Positions 25,601-33,755 of a stretch of 64,000 nt of DNA are shown in pieces; the stretch's first letter is position 1; the number at the start of each line of letters is the position of its first letter. A program made the translations under genes and the position numbers. The stretch covers positions 62,001 through 126,000 of the forward strand of contig JAUXUD010000082.1 in assembly GCA_030680835.1 (NCBI GenBank). The letters run 5' to 3'. This DNA comes from Bacteroidota bacterium (GTDB taxonomy: Bacteria > Bacteroidota > Bacteroidia > UKL13-3). The notes beneath the pieces are model-generated. The model did not search any database. It saw only the letters and a list, made by a program, of their open reading frames with translations, and was not told where the DNA came from.

Positions 25601-26992
25601 ACTTCCGCCTCCATAAAAACTTTGGGCAGGATTAACAAGCGGGATTCCCTGGGATTGGGTACAGCTGGAAACAACAATATTCTGGCTTTTATCATAGATA
25701 ATTTCTCCCCGGTAACAATCTGCATAATTGTAGGGTAAAGGGTTACTTTGTGCAGCATAACTGTATCCTGCATTCCCGTTTATACCATCATTCCCGCTTC
25801 CTCCATAAAATGTTGAGGCAATAAGCGCATTACCGGCAGTGTTTAATTTGCATATAAAAATATCTGCATTGCCATTATGGGTTCGGTCAAAAGCACCAAA
25901 AGTGGTTGGGAAATCAGCAGAATTTGTGGTTCCCATGATTACAATACTCATGGGTCCGGATGAATCAGCAGTCACCGTCACACTATGGGGTTGTTCATTA
26001 TCACTTCCCCCGATAAAAGTTGCAAACAAAAGTTGGCTGCCAACCGGATTAAATTTGGCGATGAATGCATCTCTTGCATAATCACCATTGTCGCCGTTAC
26101 CTCCTCCATAATATACATCATAGGCTCCCGTAGTTACCGGAAAATTTGCTTCATATACCGTACCGGCGCCGTAAGCATTTCCATAAGCATCATAGCTTGC
26201 TGCAAATCCAAAATTATCAGCAGCACTTCCGATATAGGTTCCAAAAATCACAGAAGGATCAATGACTAAAGGTGCTTTTTTATTGTAATGATCCAACTTA
26301 AACGTAACGATATTATGATTTAAAACGTAATCTGTTTTAATAACTTCCTGAAATTTATCTAAATCCTGGTAACTCACAGGAGCCTCTTCTATCCATTCCC
26401 CCATACTGGTTTTAATGTGCAGTTGATTGTTTTCAAGATTTAAATTGTCGGCACCATCATACTGCAATTTGATTCGTGAAGGATCGGCACCGGCAGCCAT
26501 TATAAAATTTATTTTTAAACCATCGGGTTGAGCCAGAAGTTCTAAATCGGTTTTGGGATAAACATTGTGAAGTATTATTTTTTTAAAAGCAAAAACATTG
26601 CTGGCCCAGTTTTTTTCTTCGCCTACAAAATAATTAAAGTATTCCTTGCTTTTATAATCTTTGCTTATTGTTGGATTGAGGTTTGATCCCAGCAATTTAA
26701 CTTTTACCGAATGAAAATGAATACTTTTAATGGGTTCTCCGTGTTGCTTTTGATGGGTGGCGATTTTATCAACAAAAAGGTAAGTGAGTTGATTTCTTTC
26801 AATAAACAAACTTCCAATTGGCAACTCGGCCCTGAATAATATATTACTCTCCCACTGCCCTTTATTTTCAATGAATTGAATTGCGGAAGATGGGAAATTA
26901 CCTGCAAAAGAATTTGCATAAGCGTAAGAAAACATCAAGACAAAAAAGCTTATCTTGCAAGTGAGAGACGTATATGTTTTTCTACATTTCAA
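22655..26992 (-). CDS. Giant secreted protein with SBBP-type repeats and gliding-motility C-terminal domain
   Basis: About 1445 residues if the TTG at 26992 is used. That choice gives a basic N-region and hydrophobic core ending ...YANSFA. The earlier ATG at 27169 lies inside the divergent sirtuin gene, and the later ATG (26935) would lack a signal n-region. Order: an N-terminal domain beginning FIENKGQWESNILFRAELP, seven-bladed-propeller-like SBBP repeats (FATFIGGSDNEQPH, STFYGGSGNDG, STYVGGNGDDA), and fibronectin-III-like modules. The C-terminal domain is of gliding-associated (CHU_C, T9SS type B) kind: VPNAYTENGDGLNDMF and YNRWGELLFET. It is probably surface-exposed. Function beyond adhesion or scaffolding is unknown. 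Confidence 0.85.
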   Translation of the reverse strand: MKCRKTYTSLTCKISFFVLMFSYAYANSFAGNFPSSAIQFIENKGQWESNILFRAELPIGSLFIERNQLTYLFVDKIATHQKQHGEPIKSIHFHSVKVKLLGSNLNPTISKDYKSKEYFNYFVGEEKNWASNVFAFKKIILHNVYPKTDLELLAQPDGLKINFIMAAGADPSRIKLQYDGADNLNLENNQLHIKTSMGEWIEEAPVSYQDLDKFQEVIKTDYVLNHNIVTFKLDHYNKKAPLVIDPSVIFGTYIGSAADNFGFAASYDAYGNAYGAGTVYEANFPVTTGAYDVYYGGGNGDNGDYARDAFIAKFNPVGSQLLFATFIGGSDNEQPHSVTVTADSSGPMSIVIMGTTNSADFPTTFGAFDRTHNGNADIFICKLNTAGNALIASTFYGGSGNDGINGNAGYSYAAQSNPLPYNYADCYRGEIIYDKSQNIVVSSCTQSQGIPLVNPAQSFYGGGSQDGLLLKFSNNLSSLLFSTYVGGNGDDAVYSVCVNNINEIIVGGGATSSNMLFASSAFTYNGGVDGFIGKYSSSGQKLKIIYTGTSSYDQVYLLQTDNQNNIYTLGQTAGTMTMSTGVYGKVNGKQFLQKYDPNLNGILLKTVFGNGNAQPEISPTAFLVDNCGRVYVSGWGGGTNTSYHNGMSLVYGLPTTVDAFQKTTDGSDFYLMVLSQNFGQLLYATFYGGGQSQEHVDGGTSHFDKSGIVYQAVCAGCGGLSDFPTTPTAYSRINPGKRAFNHNLGGCNLGLFKFDMRTYLASPVFLDSLAIVVVGQKLSFDFSATDANNDVITMTANSTLFSKSPNPAVITDTISIPGRISAHIEWQSICDDISLDTQYIFLEFNDNSCPVPNVTKVTIKVVVISERVPPPYPDCIQIINDSSIQLKWTNNPPVFDFGKYIILRSEGSAGIVVYDSVSSQSTNNYYDLKALNNFNTNYCYQIVALNGCLMPGDSSRKICSIQIEDTSSAFTGVNDTLINLQPFDLFSADFLINSVEPQDSVFASVNGSFLNKGQYTIKNNMGSAVVHLTWQPRCEDIFKDTLYANIIVRNNECPVWRMKTKLVKIYVSPLDKAQAPEIKCPRKFPNDSFQIDWNPFFPLKYTTYLCLVRVSNGIPKLILKTRDLNRRSYTDIVKYDPNMSVYYYITSMDTCGYYGDTSSGSYIQSNSFPAPDLALYTVTVQNNKELKLVWQRANADSFWRYQIYKKEGRNNPVYSLLKISENIDDTFMLDNNVKVDKESYCYQLVNTDLCGNTSKNNPPSCSILLAGKSFPFSHSLDWYPYDYWPLGINRYEVLKNEPGIYTEKLLTQTGEKNLFTKDDNLNYDNGLYQYTVVAYENIFGNNQTSRSNTVELIQAPIVYVPNAYTENGDGLNDMFNTVPVFVKDYYLQIYNRWGELLFETHNKKTGFNSTFNSKEIQSDVYFYIVTYTGWDNSEHTLKGNFTILR

Positions 26993-27014
26993 ATACGTTG
27001 TAAATATACTATAT

Positions 27015-27725
27015 ATGTTAGACAAAAATAAACCCCATTTAGTTGTATTAAGTGGTGCAGGTATTAGTGCCGAAAGTGGTTTGCAAACCTTTAGAGACAG
27101 TGGTGGGCTCTGGGAAGGCCATTCTATTGAGGAGGTAGCCACTCCGGAAGCCTTTGTGAAAAATCCCAAAATGGTGCTGGATTTTTACAATGAACGCAGA
27201 AAAGTAGCATTAGGAGCCCGGCCTAATGAAGCGCATTTGATTCTGGCACAACTTGAGGAGAATTATCAGGTTTCCATCATCACCCAAAATGTAGATGACC
27301 TGCATGAAAGAGCCGGAAGTACACAGATTTTACACTTGCACGGAATGTTAAACAAAAGCCAGAGCACAGCAAATCCAAATTTGATTTATCCCATCGCCGG
27401 ATCAGACCTCAATATAGGCGATACCTGCGAACTGGGATCACAACTCAGACCATTTATTGTATGGTTTGGAGAAGATGTGCCTCTGATTACTGAGGCGGCA
27501 AAATGGGTGGGTATGGCAGATATTTTTCTGGTAATTGGAACCTCTTTACAAGTTTATCCGGCTGCTGGTTTGTTAAGGTATCACAGTTCATGGAAACCAC
27601 TTTATGTAATTGACCCAAAGCCAATTATAGTTTATGACAAACCCAATTGCATTCAAATAAATGAAAAGGCATCGCAGGGAATGAAAATTTTGATGAAAGA
27701 TTACTTTTTTCTGCCAATAAAATAG
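27015..27725 (+). CDS. cobB: NAD-dependent protein deacylase (sirtuin) without zinc cysteines
   Basis: The 236-residue sirtuin removes acyl groups from lysines using NAD. Landmarks are SGAGISAESGLQTFRDSGGLW (12-32), TQNVDDLHERAG and the catalytic HLHGML. FYNERRK carries the Tyr-x-x-Arg pair typical of class III (Sirt5-like) enzymes that prefer succinyl or malonyl lysine. In place of the usual two CxxC pairs there is a single Cys between HGML and RPFIVWFGE, so structural zinc is probably absent, as in other Bacteroidota sirtuins I know. The start at 27015 is chosen because the upstream ATG at 26955 adds non-conserved residues. The 3' end overlaps the convergent beta-helix gene by 25 bp. Confidence 0.88.
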   Translation: MLDKNKPHLVVLSGAGISAESGLQTFRDSGGLWEGHSIEEVATPEAFVKNPKMVLDFYNERRKVALGARPNEAHLILAQLEENYQVSIITQNVDDLHERAGSTQILHLHGMLNKSQSTANPNLIYPIAGSDLNIGDTCELGSQLRPFIVWFGEDVPLITEAAKWVGMADIFLVIGTSLQVYPAAGLLRYHSSWKPLYVIDPKPIIVYDKPNCIQINEKASQGMKILMKDYFFLPIK

Positions 27726-29809
27726 CTGATACCCAGGTGAAACTGAAAATAAGCATCGGTAAAATTATTTGTTGAACGCCTGGCATTGGGGGCCACTCGA
27801 TCATCATAATGTAGTGTTTGCGACAAAACCTGGTCAGAATAGTTGGTGGTTTCTTTGGCTGACTCGATGAGTTTATTAAAATCACCACCATACCACAAAC
27901 CTGGTCCAAAATCATCCAAATAATCGGTAGATGTTAATACAACTTTTGCCTCTCCTTTAACCGACCAGTTTTTCATTAAAACACAAAGCGAAAAAGTAAA
28001 ATTTGAGCTTACAGCTATAGAGCTGTATCTTTTCGCACCAGGCAGAAAATTCTGACCTTCTGTACCCAACTCCCTTAAATTGACTCTGTTGTTCTTATAA
28101 ATCCGTTGTCGCCATTGATAAACAGATTCTTCAGGATCTCGCGCTTCCCAGATATAACGATAAGGTGTAAAATGGAAAATACCGGCACCAAATTCAATAG
28201 CCGGGATGAGTTTTGCCTGTTGATTTTCGGCGAGCGAATAGTTTTTCAGATACCATAAACCCTGAAATTCCAGAATTTGCATTTTGCTTGAAAACATATG
28301 GTCATATGACCAGCCAACATCAATTTTATTATAATCTTTATCAACGGAGTATACGGTAGATATGCCCGAAAACTGACCTGCTGCCCAGGGATTATGCATG
28401 GAAATGGTTGTTAAATACAAAGTTGCCCTAACTGAAAACCAATTATTGATATTGTACTGGCCATAAAAGCCTCCGCTGTATTCAATGGTTGATGGAAACT
28501 GAGGTCCGTACCGGTGTTTTAAATCGGCACCGCAATAAACACCACCACCAAACCAGGATCCGATTTCCCAAAACCGCAAACTGATTAGTTTTTTATTTTT
28601 ACCTCCAAATGTTGGGATTTTAAACCAAAATGCAACATGGGTACTATCACGAATTAATGTAGAATCGGGCCATACAGGGCTAATCAGATTTAGACCCGGT
28701 TTTTTATAAATGGGTACCGGAAGTTCCTTTTCTGTTAATTTAGGAATGAATATTTTGATGCCATTAAAAAGTAAGGCATATGCTGGATTTCCCACTTTAT
28801 AAGTCAGAATTAATGTATCGTTAAGTTTTATTTGGTTACTGATTACTAAATTCTCAAGAGAATCGCGTAGTTCTTTTATTCTTGGGTAACCTTGAACCAT
28901 AAAAACAACCTCTCCAAACGAATGGCTTACACTTCGAACAAAATTATTGGCACCATCCCAATCTGAAATATCATTTTTGAACACAACATCCACATTTGGA
29001 ATTCGATTATTTACCTGTCTGTCGTAAATGAGTCGGTTGCTTTTATTGTTTTGATAAAACTCATTAACAGTTAGAACGTCTAATCCACCACCCACCGACA
29101 ATCCTACTTCATTTTTACCCGCAAAATTCCTTAAAAATGCAAGTTTTCCAATATTAACCTGTGCTTCATGAATAGGCGAATTGCAATCGAAATGCAATAC
29201 CCCCAAAGTTGATCTGTCACCCTGGATATTATTTTCAATAAACAACAGGCCGTCAATAGAATAAATTATACCATCTGCACCAACGGCTTCCAATAAAAAA
29301 TTGCCTGAATTATTATAAGACTCAATATTTTCCATATTAAACGCAATGTCTTTACCTTCACGTAAATCCAGAATAGGTTTTGATACATACAAAACAGGTT
29401 CACCCGATAAGGAGCCTGAAAATACAGTATTGCTGATATTAACTTCTTTTCTATACCAAAAAGGATCAAAATGCATGGGTTGCAGCAACGATTCGAATTT
29501 AACATGAGAAATAAGTATCACCCCTTCGGATTCTTTACCCGAAATCAGCAAACCAACTCCGGGTTTAAACCGGTTTGCGGAAATCAATATTACGGGATGT
29601 TCACGGGTACCTTCCAGATCAATACTTCCTTCTATTTGTAGGGTTGCACCTGGTTCAAAATACAAAACTTTCCCGGCTCCAAAGGTGAGTGTTTCCCCTT
29701 TTTTAACATATTGGGTACCCGAAATTCTTAATGTATCCTGAGCAAAAATATTACCCTGTAAGCAATTCAAGCCAGTTAGAATCAGAATACAAATGAGAAG
29801 TTTTTTCAT
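27701..29809 (-). CDS. Exported beta-helix/outer-membrane protein at the end of a GldLM-like operon
   Basis: The 702-residue protein has a signal peptide (ends ...GNIFAQ). An N-terminal right-handed beta-helix-like region follows (LRISGTQYVKKGETLTFGAG; LQIEGSIDLEGTREHPVIL; later VSKPILDL...). The C-terminal ~300 residues have alternating aromatic/polar strands and a terminal FQFHLGISYFIGRKK, suggesting an outer-membrane barrel. No family was recognised with certainty. It starts three bases after the second gldM-like gene and is the last gene of the five-gene unit. It is a plausible outer-membrane partner or cargo of the inner-membrane motor encoded upstream. Confidence 0.6.
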   Translation of the reverse strand: MKKLLICILILTGLNCLQGNIFAQDTLRISGTQYVKKGETLTFGAGKVLYFEPGATLQIEGSIDLEGTREHPVILISANRFKPGVGLLISGKESEGVILISHVKFESLLQPMHFDPFWYRKEVNISNTVFSGSLSGEPVLYVSKPILDLREGKDIAFNMENIESYNNSGNFLLEAVGADGIIYSIDGLLFIENNIQGDRSTLGVLHFDCNSPIHEAQVNIGKLAFLRNFAGKNEVGLSVGGGLDVLTVNEFYQNNKSNRLIYDRQVNNRIPNVDVVFKNDISDWDGANNFVRSVSHSFGEVVFMVQGYPRIKELRDSLENLVISNQIKLNDTLILTYKVGNPAYALLFNGIKIFIPKLTEKELPVPIYKKPGLNLISPVWPDSTLIRDSTHVAFWFKIPTFGGKNKKLISLRFWEIGSWFGGGVYCGADLKHRYGPQFPSTIEYSGGFYGQYNINNWFSVRATLYLTTISMHNPWAAGQFSGISTVYSVDKDYNKIDVGWSYDHMFSSKMQILEFQGLWYLKNYSLAENQQAKLIPAIEFGAGIFHFTPYRYIWEARDPEESVYQWRQRIYKNNRVNLRELGTEGQNFLPGAKRYSSIAVSSNFTFSLCVLMKNWSVKGEAKVVLTSTDYLDDFGPGLWYGGDFNKLIESAKETTNYSDQVLSQTLHYDDRVAPNARRSTNNFTDAYFQFHLGISYFIGRKK

Positions 29810-29812
29810 AAA

Positions 29813-31186
29813 TTAATTATTTATTTGGAATACCATTTGGTTATCAAGATCAAAATATTTATTGGACGTTTTAACTTTTACACTTTCTATAATGATATAT
29901 CTTAGTTTTTTCACCTGCTCTTCTGTTAAGAAAATATCGGGTCCATTTATGGTAATTGTTTTATTGCCAACTCCTATTAAACGGATTTGGATTGATTCTA
30001 CCGAATAAATAAAATCCGGCATTTCGGGATGTCTGGCGGCAAATGAAATTTTCTTTGTTTGGATCAACCTGTTGTACGATAATTTATTTTCTGAGGAGCC
30101 TTCAATAAAAATAAAAGGTATCGGAACCGGTTGAATGTAAACAGAATCAAATAATAAAAGTTCAAGGTTTGAGGAGCGTAAAACAAACCGGCACCAACCG
30201 CTTGAGTTAGGTGTAAATTCGAGACTTTTTGAAGATTTTTTAAGAACTAATTTTTTATCACAGCTACAGGAAGCACTTCCTATATCCGGTAAATTTGAAT
30301 ATTCAATCTGACTCTTTTTTCCCTGATAAAAAGTTTGAAATCCATTTTCAGCATCAAATGCAAATTCTTTTGCCTGTACATGTATCTGAAAACGTTCCAC
30401 ATCTCCATTTCGGTCCAAAATCAGATCAAACGTACCTGCATGTGCAGGAACGAAAATCAATGTATCACCACGCCAACTATTAATGGGAAAAGGTTTCCCC
30501 ATGTCATTTATTAAAACATTTAAATCGGTTTTATCCTGAATTAAAAATTTAATGCTGTCACCAACACGCGAACTCTCAGTATTAAACGCCATTTTTAACA
30601 TGGGTTCATCATGTTCAGGTTTATTACTTACCTCTATAGCTCCGTTTAGTAAATTTAACCTTAACAGCAAATCGGCCAGGAGCGTTTTTACAACTGCCGA
30701 TGGGGCATGTTTAAACTTCCATTCAGCCCATTTTGTAGCATCGGTATTCGTTAAACCATTGCTAATATCATCTTTAAATAATCGAATAAATTCACTTTTC
30801 TTAACCGGATTACTTTGTTTTGTGGTGAAAAAATCAAACAATAATTTAAGTTCGTGATGCAAGGGAACTGCATTTCCTTCGGTTATAAAAAAGCGGTCTG
30901 TTTTTGAGTATTCATTGGGTTCAATAAATTTACCGCTTACGGCATCGGTTGTTAATTTATTGAATTCGTTATTCAAGTGAATTACCAGATTATGAATTTT
31001 TTGAATCTGAGGATATTTTATTTTTTGAATCTGAGGCTTCATTAAATATGCCGAAATCGGGCCATTAATACGCAGCCATTCAATCGGGATTTGAATGATG
31101 GATAAAGATATAAATAGCAGGTATAGTAAGCTTATCAGCTTAAATCTGAGATTTTTAGAACTCTTTATCCTTATATGATTTGCCAT
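29813..31186 (-). CDS. GldM-like protein, second paralogue
   Basis: The 457-residue protein is built like GldM/PorM: a short basic cytoplasmic N-terminus, one transmembrane helix (LISLLYLLFISLSIIQI, ~17-33), then a long periplasmic beta-domain chain. The N-terminus aligns by eye with canonical GldM at the YLxFI motif. Arg14 sits eight residues before Tyr22, the spacing I recall for Arg9 and Tyr17 of Flavobacterium johnsoniae GldM. The C-terminal LRYIIIESVKVK...VFQI resembles the last GldM domain. It is directly downstream (1 bp) of the first gldM-like gene and lacks a signal peptide. Canonical GldM pairs with GldL in a proton-driven motor. Confidence 0.7.
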   Translation of the reverse strand: MANHIRIKSSKNLRFKLISLLYLLFISLSIIQIPIEWLRINGPISAYLMKPQIQKIKYPQIQKIHNLVIHLNNEFNKLTTDAVSGKFIEPNEYSKTDRFFITEGNAVPLHHELKLLFDFFTTKQSNPVKKSEFIRLFKDDISNGLTNTDATKWAEWKFKHAPSAVVKTLLADLLLRLNLLNGAIEVSNKPEHDEPMLKMAFNTESSRVGDSIKFLIQDKTDLNVLINDMGKPFPINSWRGDTLIFVPAHAGTFDLILDRNGDVERFQIHVQAKEFAFDAENGFQTFYQGKKSQIEYSNLPDIGSASCSCDKKLVLKKSSKSLEFTPNSSGWCRFVLRSSNLELLLFDSVYIQPVPIPFIFIEGSSENKLSYNRLIQTKKISFAARHPEMPDFIYSVESIQIRLIGVGNKTITINGPDIFLTEEQVKKLRYIIIESVKVKTSNKYFDLDNQMVFQINN

Positions 31187-31187
31187 A

Positions 31188-32594
31188 CTATTTTAATACT
31201 ACAACCGGGCTTCCCATTGTTGTGGTAGCTCCGTCGCGTCCTATTAATTTAATATTGTTAAAAATAATGGTACTTCCATCGGGTGCACTGGCTTCAGCCT
31301 GTCTTAATTCGTTTCGTAAAAAACGGGTAGCACAATGAAATAAATTTTGTGTTCCTCCCGGCTGAACCAATATCATATCAAAATGAACTACCTGCCAAAA
31401 AGTATTAACAGATTCTAACCTGTGTGCATTTTGAAATTCAACTTTTTGTCCCGAAATGTCCATTAAAGCAACTTCGGGGTTATTGGGTGCTGATGCAAAA
31501 AATGATAATTTGTCCAAAATTTCCCCGTTCTCTGTCATCATAATTTCAAACTTTCCTTCCTTTTTGGGAATGATGGTAAGTATATTATCATTTCGTGAGA
31601 TTTCAGCAGCATTTGAAATAAAGTGTAATTTTGGACTCATTTTCATCTGGAAATTATACAATTGCAGTACTATAGGTTGTCCAACTTCACCTTTTAAATT
31701 TGACTCTTTGGGAATATATCGAAATGATGGACCTTCAACATTAAATGATGTTAATACTTTTTTTAAACCCAAACTTATTTCAACTGCATAGTTACCTGCT
31801 TTCAGGGGTTTGTATATTACTTTGCTGATGCCATTTTTGCCTGGCATAACTCCCACAGGACGGTTGTTGATTTTTATGTATGGATGTATACTGGTATCAT
31901 TCGATTGAATACTAATGTCAATGAATTCACCTAAAATTAAATTCTTTTTGAAGCTTTGAATAAAATCGGATTGTTCAAGAGTTAATATTTCTATCTTTTT
32001 ATTTGTTCCTGCTTCTTTGTTAAAAGCAAGAATGGTTTGATACAAGAAAATGGTCTTAAAATGTTCAAAAATACTTGGGATTACTCCGTTTGGGGAGTCT
32101 TTAAAGTAAAATTCTAAATTTGAGTATTCCTTGTTATTATAATCAACAGGCATGAACAACTGGGTACTTAAGGTTTTATTTGAGACAGCATGATAGGCAT
32201 TTAAATATGCATTAATGGTCTGATCCAGCTTTTGCCCGATTGCTCCTAACCTTATGTATTTCTCAACATAATTATTTTCCCTGAGTTTTTCACCTTTAAC
32301 GCTTTTATCAATGGTATATTTTTTAAATTCAGCCAAAAACCCATCAATCGTTGCACATGCTTTTAGTGTGATGGCTTTTAATTTCAATTCGTTTTTACTG
32401 ATTGGTTTTATTTCATTTAAATCAGCCCGTAGTCTCGTGTTTAATTCAGCCTGGGTTACCGCCAAACCGGGAAACTGGTATACATATTGTCCGGCACTTG
32501 AAAAGAAAAGAAATAAAATAAACACCAGATACAGAAATGATAATTTCTTAAATGTGAGGTTTTTTGATTTCGATATTTTTACTGTGCTTGCCAT
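31188..32594 (-). CDS. GldM-like protein, first paralogue
   Basis: The 468-residue protein has a basic N-terminus and one transmembrane helix (KLSFLYLVFILFLFF, ~17-31) carrying the GldM-like YLVFI segment. A helical membrane-proximal region and successive beta domains follow. The C-terminus (RFLRNELRQAEASAPDGS, then IIFNNIKLIGRDG) strongly resembles the final domain of GldM. The position matching the critical GldM Arg is Thr14, unlike the sister gene, which has Arg there. It starts 14 bp after the gldL-like gene. The two GldM-like proteins differ enough to be ancient duplicates rather than a recent repeat. Confidence 0.75.
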   Translation of the reverse strand: MASTVKISKSKNLTFKKLSFLYLVFILFLFFSSAGQYVYQFPGLAVTQAELNTRLRADLNEIKPISKNELKLKAITLKACATIDGFLAEFKKYTIDKSVKGEKLRENNYVEKYIRLGAIGQKLDQTINAYLNAYHAVSNKTLSTQLFMPVDYNNKEYSNLEFYFKDSPNGVIPSIFEHFKTIFLYQTILAFNKEAGTNKKIEILTLEQSDFIQSFKKNLILGEFIDISIQSNDTSIHPYIKINNRPVGVMPGKNGISKVIYKPLKAGNYAVEISLGLKKVLTSFNVEGPSFRYIPKESNLKGEVGQPIVLQLYNFQMKMSPKLHFISNAAEISRNDNILTIIPKKEGKFEIMMTENGEILDKLSFFASAPNNPEVALMDISGQKVEFQNAHRLESVNTFWQVVHFDMILVQPGGTQNLFHCATRFLRNELRQAEASAPDGSTIIFNNIKLIGRDGATTTMGSPVVVLK

Positions 32595-32608
32595 TATTTT
32601 TTAGTAGT

Positions 32609-33094
32609 TCACTTGTTTAAGAGTGAATTGTATTTGTGGTTTATTTGCCGCATATGGTTATTGTACGTATCCATTTGTTCATTAAACTCTGCAATACGGG
32701 AATGCATTTCAATAGATTTATTTGCACTGTTTTGCATTTCAATTTTTATCTGCTGAATGCTCTTATTCATTTCTTTCAGTTGAATGGTAAGTTCGTTTAA
32801 AGTGCCTGCAAACTGAGTCATTGCGTCGCCATAGCCCGTATTACTGGAAGTATTGCCATCCCCACCGGTGAGTTGTGGGAACACATTTTCCCAATGATAA
32901 TCTTTGTCTTCGGTATTGCGTTCAAAAGCCGAAATCAAAAATACTACGGCTTCAATACTTAATCCCGCCACAAACATTTCGTTGGCGTAACTCCAGCCTA
33001 AAAATTTAAACATGGCACCCACCAATACTACTGCAGCCCCAAATCCATAAATAAATGTTATTGCGTCTAATTTCCCCTTTGCTTTCTTCTTCAT
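32609..33094 (-). CDS. GldL-like motor protein
   Basis: The 161-residue protein has two N-terminal transmembrane helices: ITFIYGFGAAVVLVGAMFKFLGW (12-34) and NEMFVAGLSIEAVVFLISAFE (38-58). A cytoplasmic coiled-coil tail follows (~110-161). The GldL hallmark pattern is present: Lys30 at the end of helix 1 and Glu48 within helix 2. These align with residues I recall as Lys27 and Glu49 of F. johnsoniae GldL, the latter being in the proton path. It is shorter than usual GldL (~210-270). The adjacent genes are two gldM-like paralogues; gldK and gldN are absent, so this is a second GldLM-type module rather than the core T9SS locus. Confidence 0.83.
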   Translation of the reverse strand: MKKKAKGKLDAITFIYGFGAAVVLVGAMFKFLGWSYANEMFVAGLSIEAVVFLISAFERNTEDKDYHWENVFPQLTGGDGNTSSNTGYGDAMTQFAGTLNELTIQLKEMNKSIQQIKIEMQNSANKSIEMHSRIAEFNEQMDTYNNHMRQINHKYNSLLNK

Positions 33095-33104
33095 AGTACT
33101 TTGA

Positions 33105-33587
33105 TTATCGTTTTTTTAAGATATATTCCTGGAAGCTGTTCCAGTTTGCAGAATGCTGACTCAATGCCCTTTTTCCAATTGATTTTGTTAATATATAGAC
33201 AATTACAATAAATACAATCATAAAAATAGATAATAGGATCAATTGTGTGTTAAATTTTTTATCCAACTGGTCTTGTACAAATGAAAAAGTTTCATTTTGT
33301 TCCTTAAATTTTTTCTCAAATTCATCCAGGGCCAGGTTCATGGCTCTTTCGTTTTGTGCCTGAAGTTCTAATCCTTTTGTAATTTGTTCATTAACATTTG
33401 ATTTAATACCTGCCAGAGTTTTAGTAAGTAGTTGGTTTTCAACTTTTAAATCATTAATTTGTTTGTTTAAAATTGAATTTTTTAGTTCCAATTTTTGGAT
33501 TTTCATGTCCAGATTATTGAACTTTTCATCCTGGGAATTCGCAAAAAATGGAAGCAGAACAAAAAGACTAATTGTTAAAATTTTCAT
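33105..33587 (-). CDS. Coiled-coil membrane protein preceding the GldL-like gene
   Basis: From the ATG at 33587 the protein has 160 residues: a signal-like N-terminus (ILTISLFVLLPFFANSQ), a long coiled coil (~25-120; heptad-rich KIQKLELKNSILNKQINDLKVEN), and one transmembrane helix (LILLSIFMIVFIVIVYIL, ~122-139) with a short basic tail. A start at 33617 would fall inside the promoter element and is rejected. No family was recognised. It ends 10 bp before the gldL-like gene and opens the operon. Its topology would place the coiled coil in the periplasm if the first segment is cleaved. Confidence 0.65.
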   Translation of the reverse strand: MKILTISLFVLLPFFANSQDEKFNNLDMKIQKLELKNSILNKQINDLKVENQLLTKTLAGIKSNVNEQITKGLELQAQNERAMNLALDEFEKKFKEQNETFSFVQDQLDKKFNTQLILLSIFMIVFIVIVYILTKSIGKRALSQHSANWNSFQEYILKKR

Positions 33588-33610
33588 AATTTTTTCAATT
33601 TGGGACAAAA

Positions 33611-33618
33611 CAAACATA
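33611..33618 (-). promoter_or_regulatory. -7 promoter element of the GldLM-like operon
   Basis: On the minus strand TATGTTTG matches TAnnTTTG and lies 24 bases upstream of the ATG at 33587. It supports a single promoter for the five tightly spaced genes ending at 27701. The divergent interval 33588-33755 also serves the amidase gene; nothing else was recognised in it. Confidence 0.5.
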
Positions 33619-33755
33619 AATATTAATCTTTAATTTAGGTATAAAAAAAAAGGATTTTGGGGTGTTAATTTTAGAGGAATAACTTTCTAAAAATAAAAAA
33701 ATACCATATACTTGCCAATTACATAAAATTTAAATTAGGGGGTATTTAAGTTTAG

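Noticed and set aside
26955-27014. 20-residue N-terminal extension of the sirtuin
   Set aside because: Precedes the conserved start and overlaps the signal-peptide region of the divergent gene; no family support.
26992-27169. N-terminal extension of the giant gliding-CTD protein to the upstream ATG
   Set aside because: It lies antisense inside the sirtuin coding sequence and would bury the signal peptide.
22655-33617. The whole minus-strand block as the canonical type IX secretion locus
   Set aside because: gldK and gldN are absent, GldM-like proteins are duplicated and divergent, and the giant gliding-CTD gene is separated by the sirtuin gene on the other strand.
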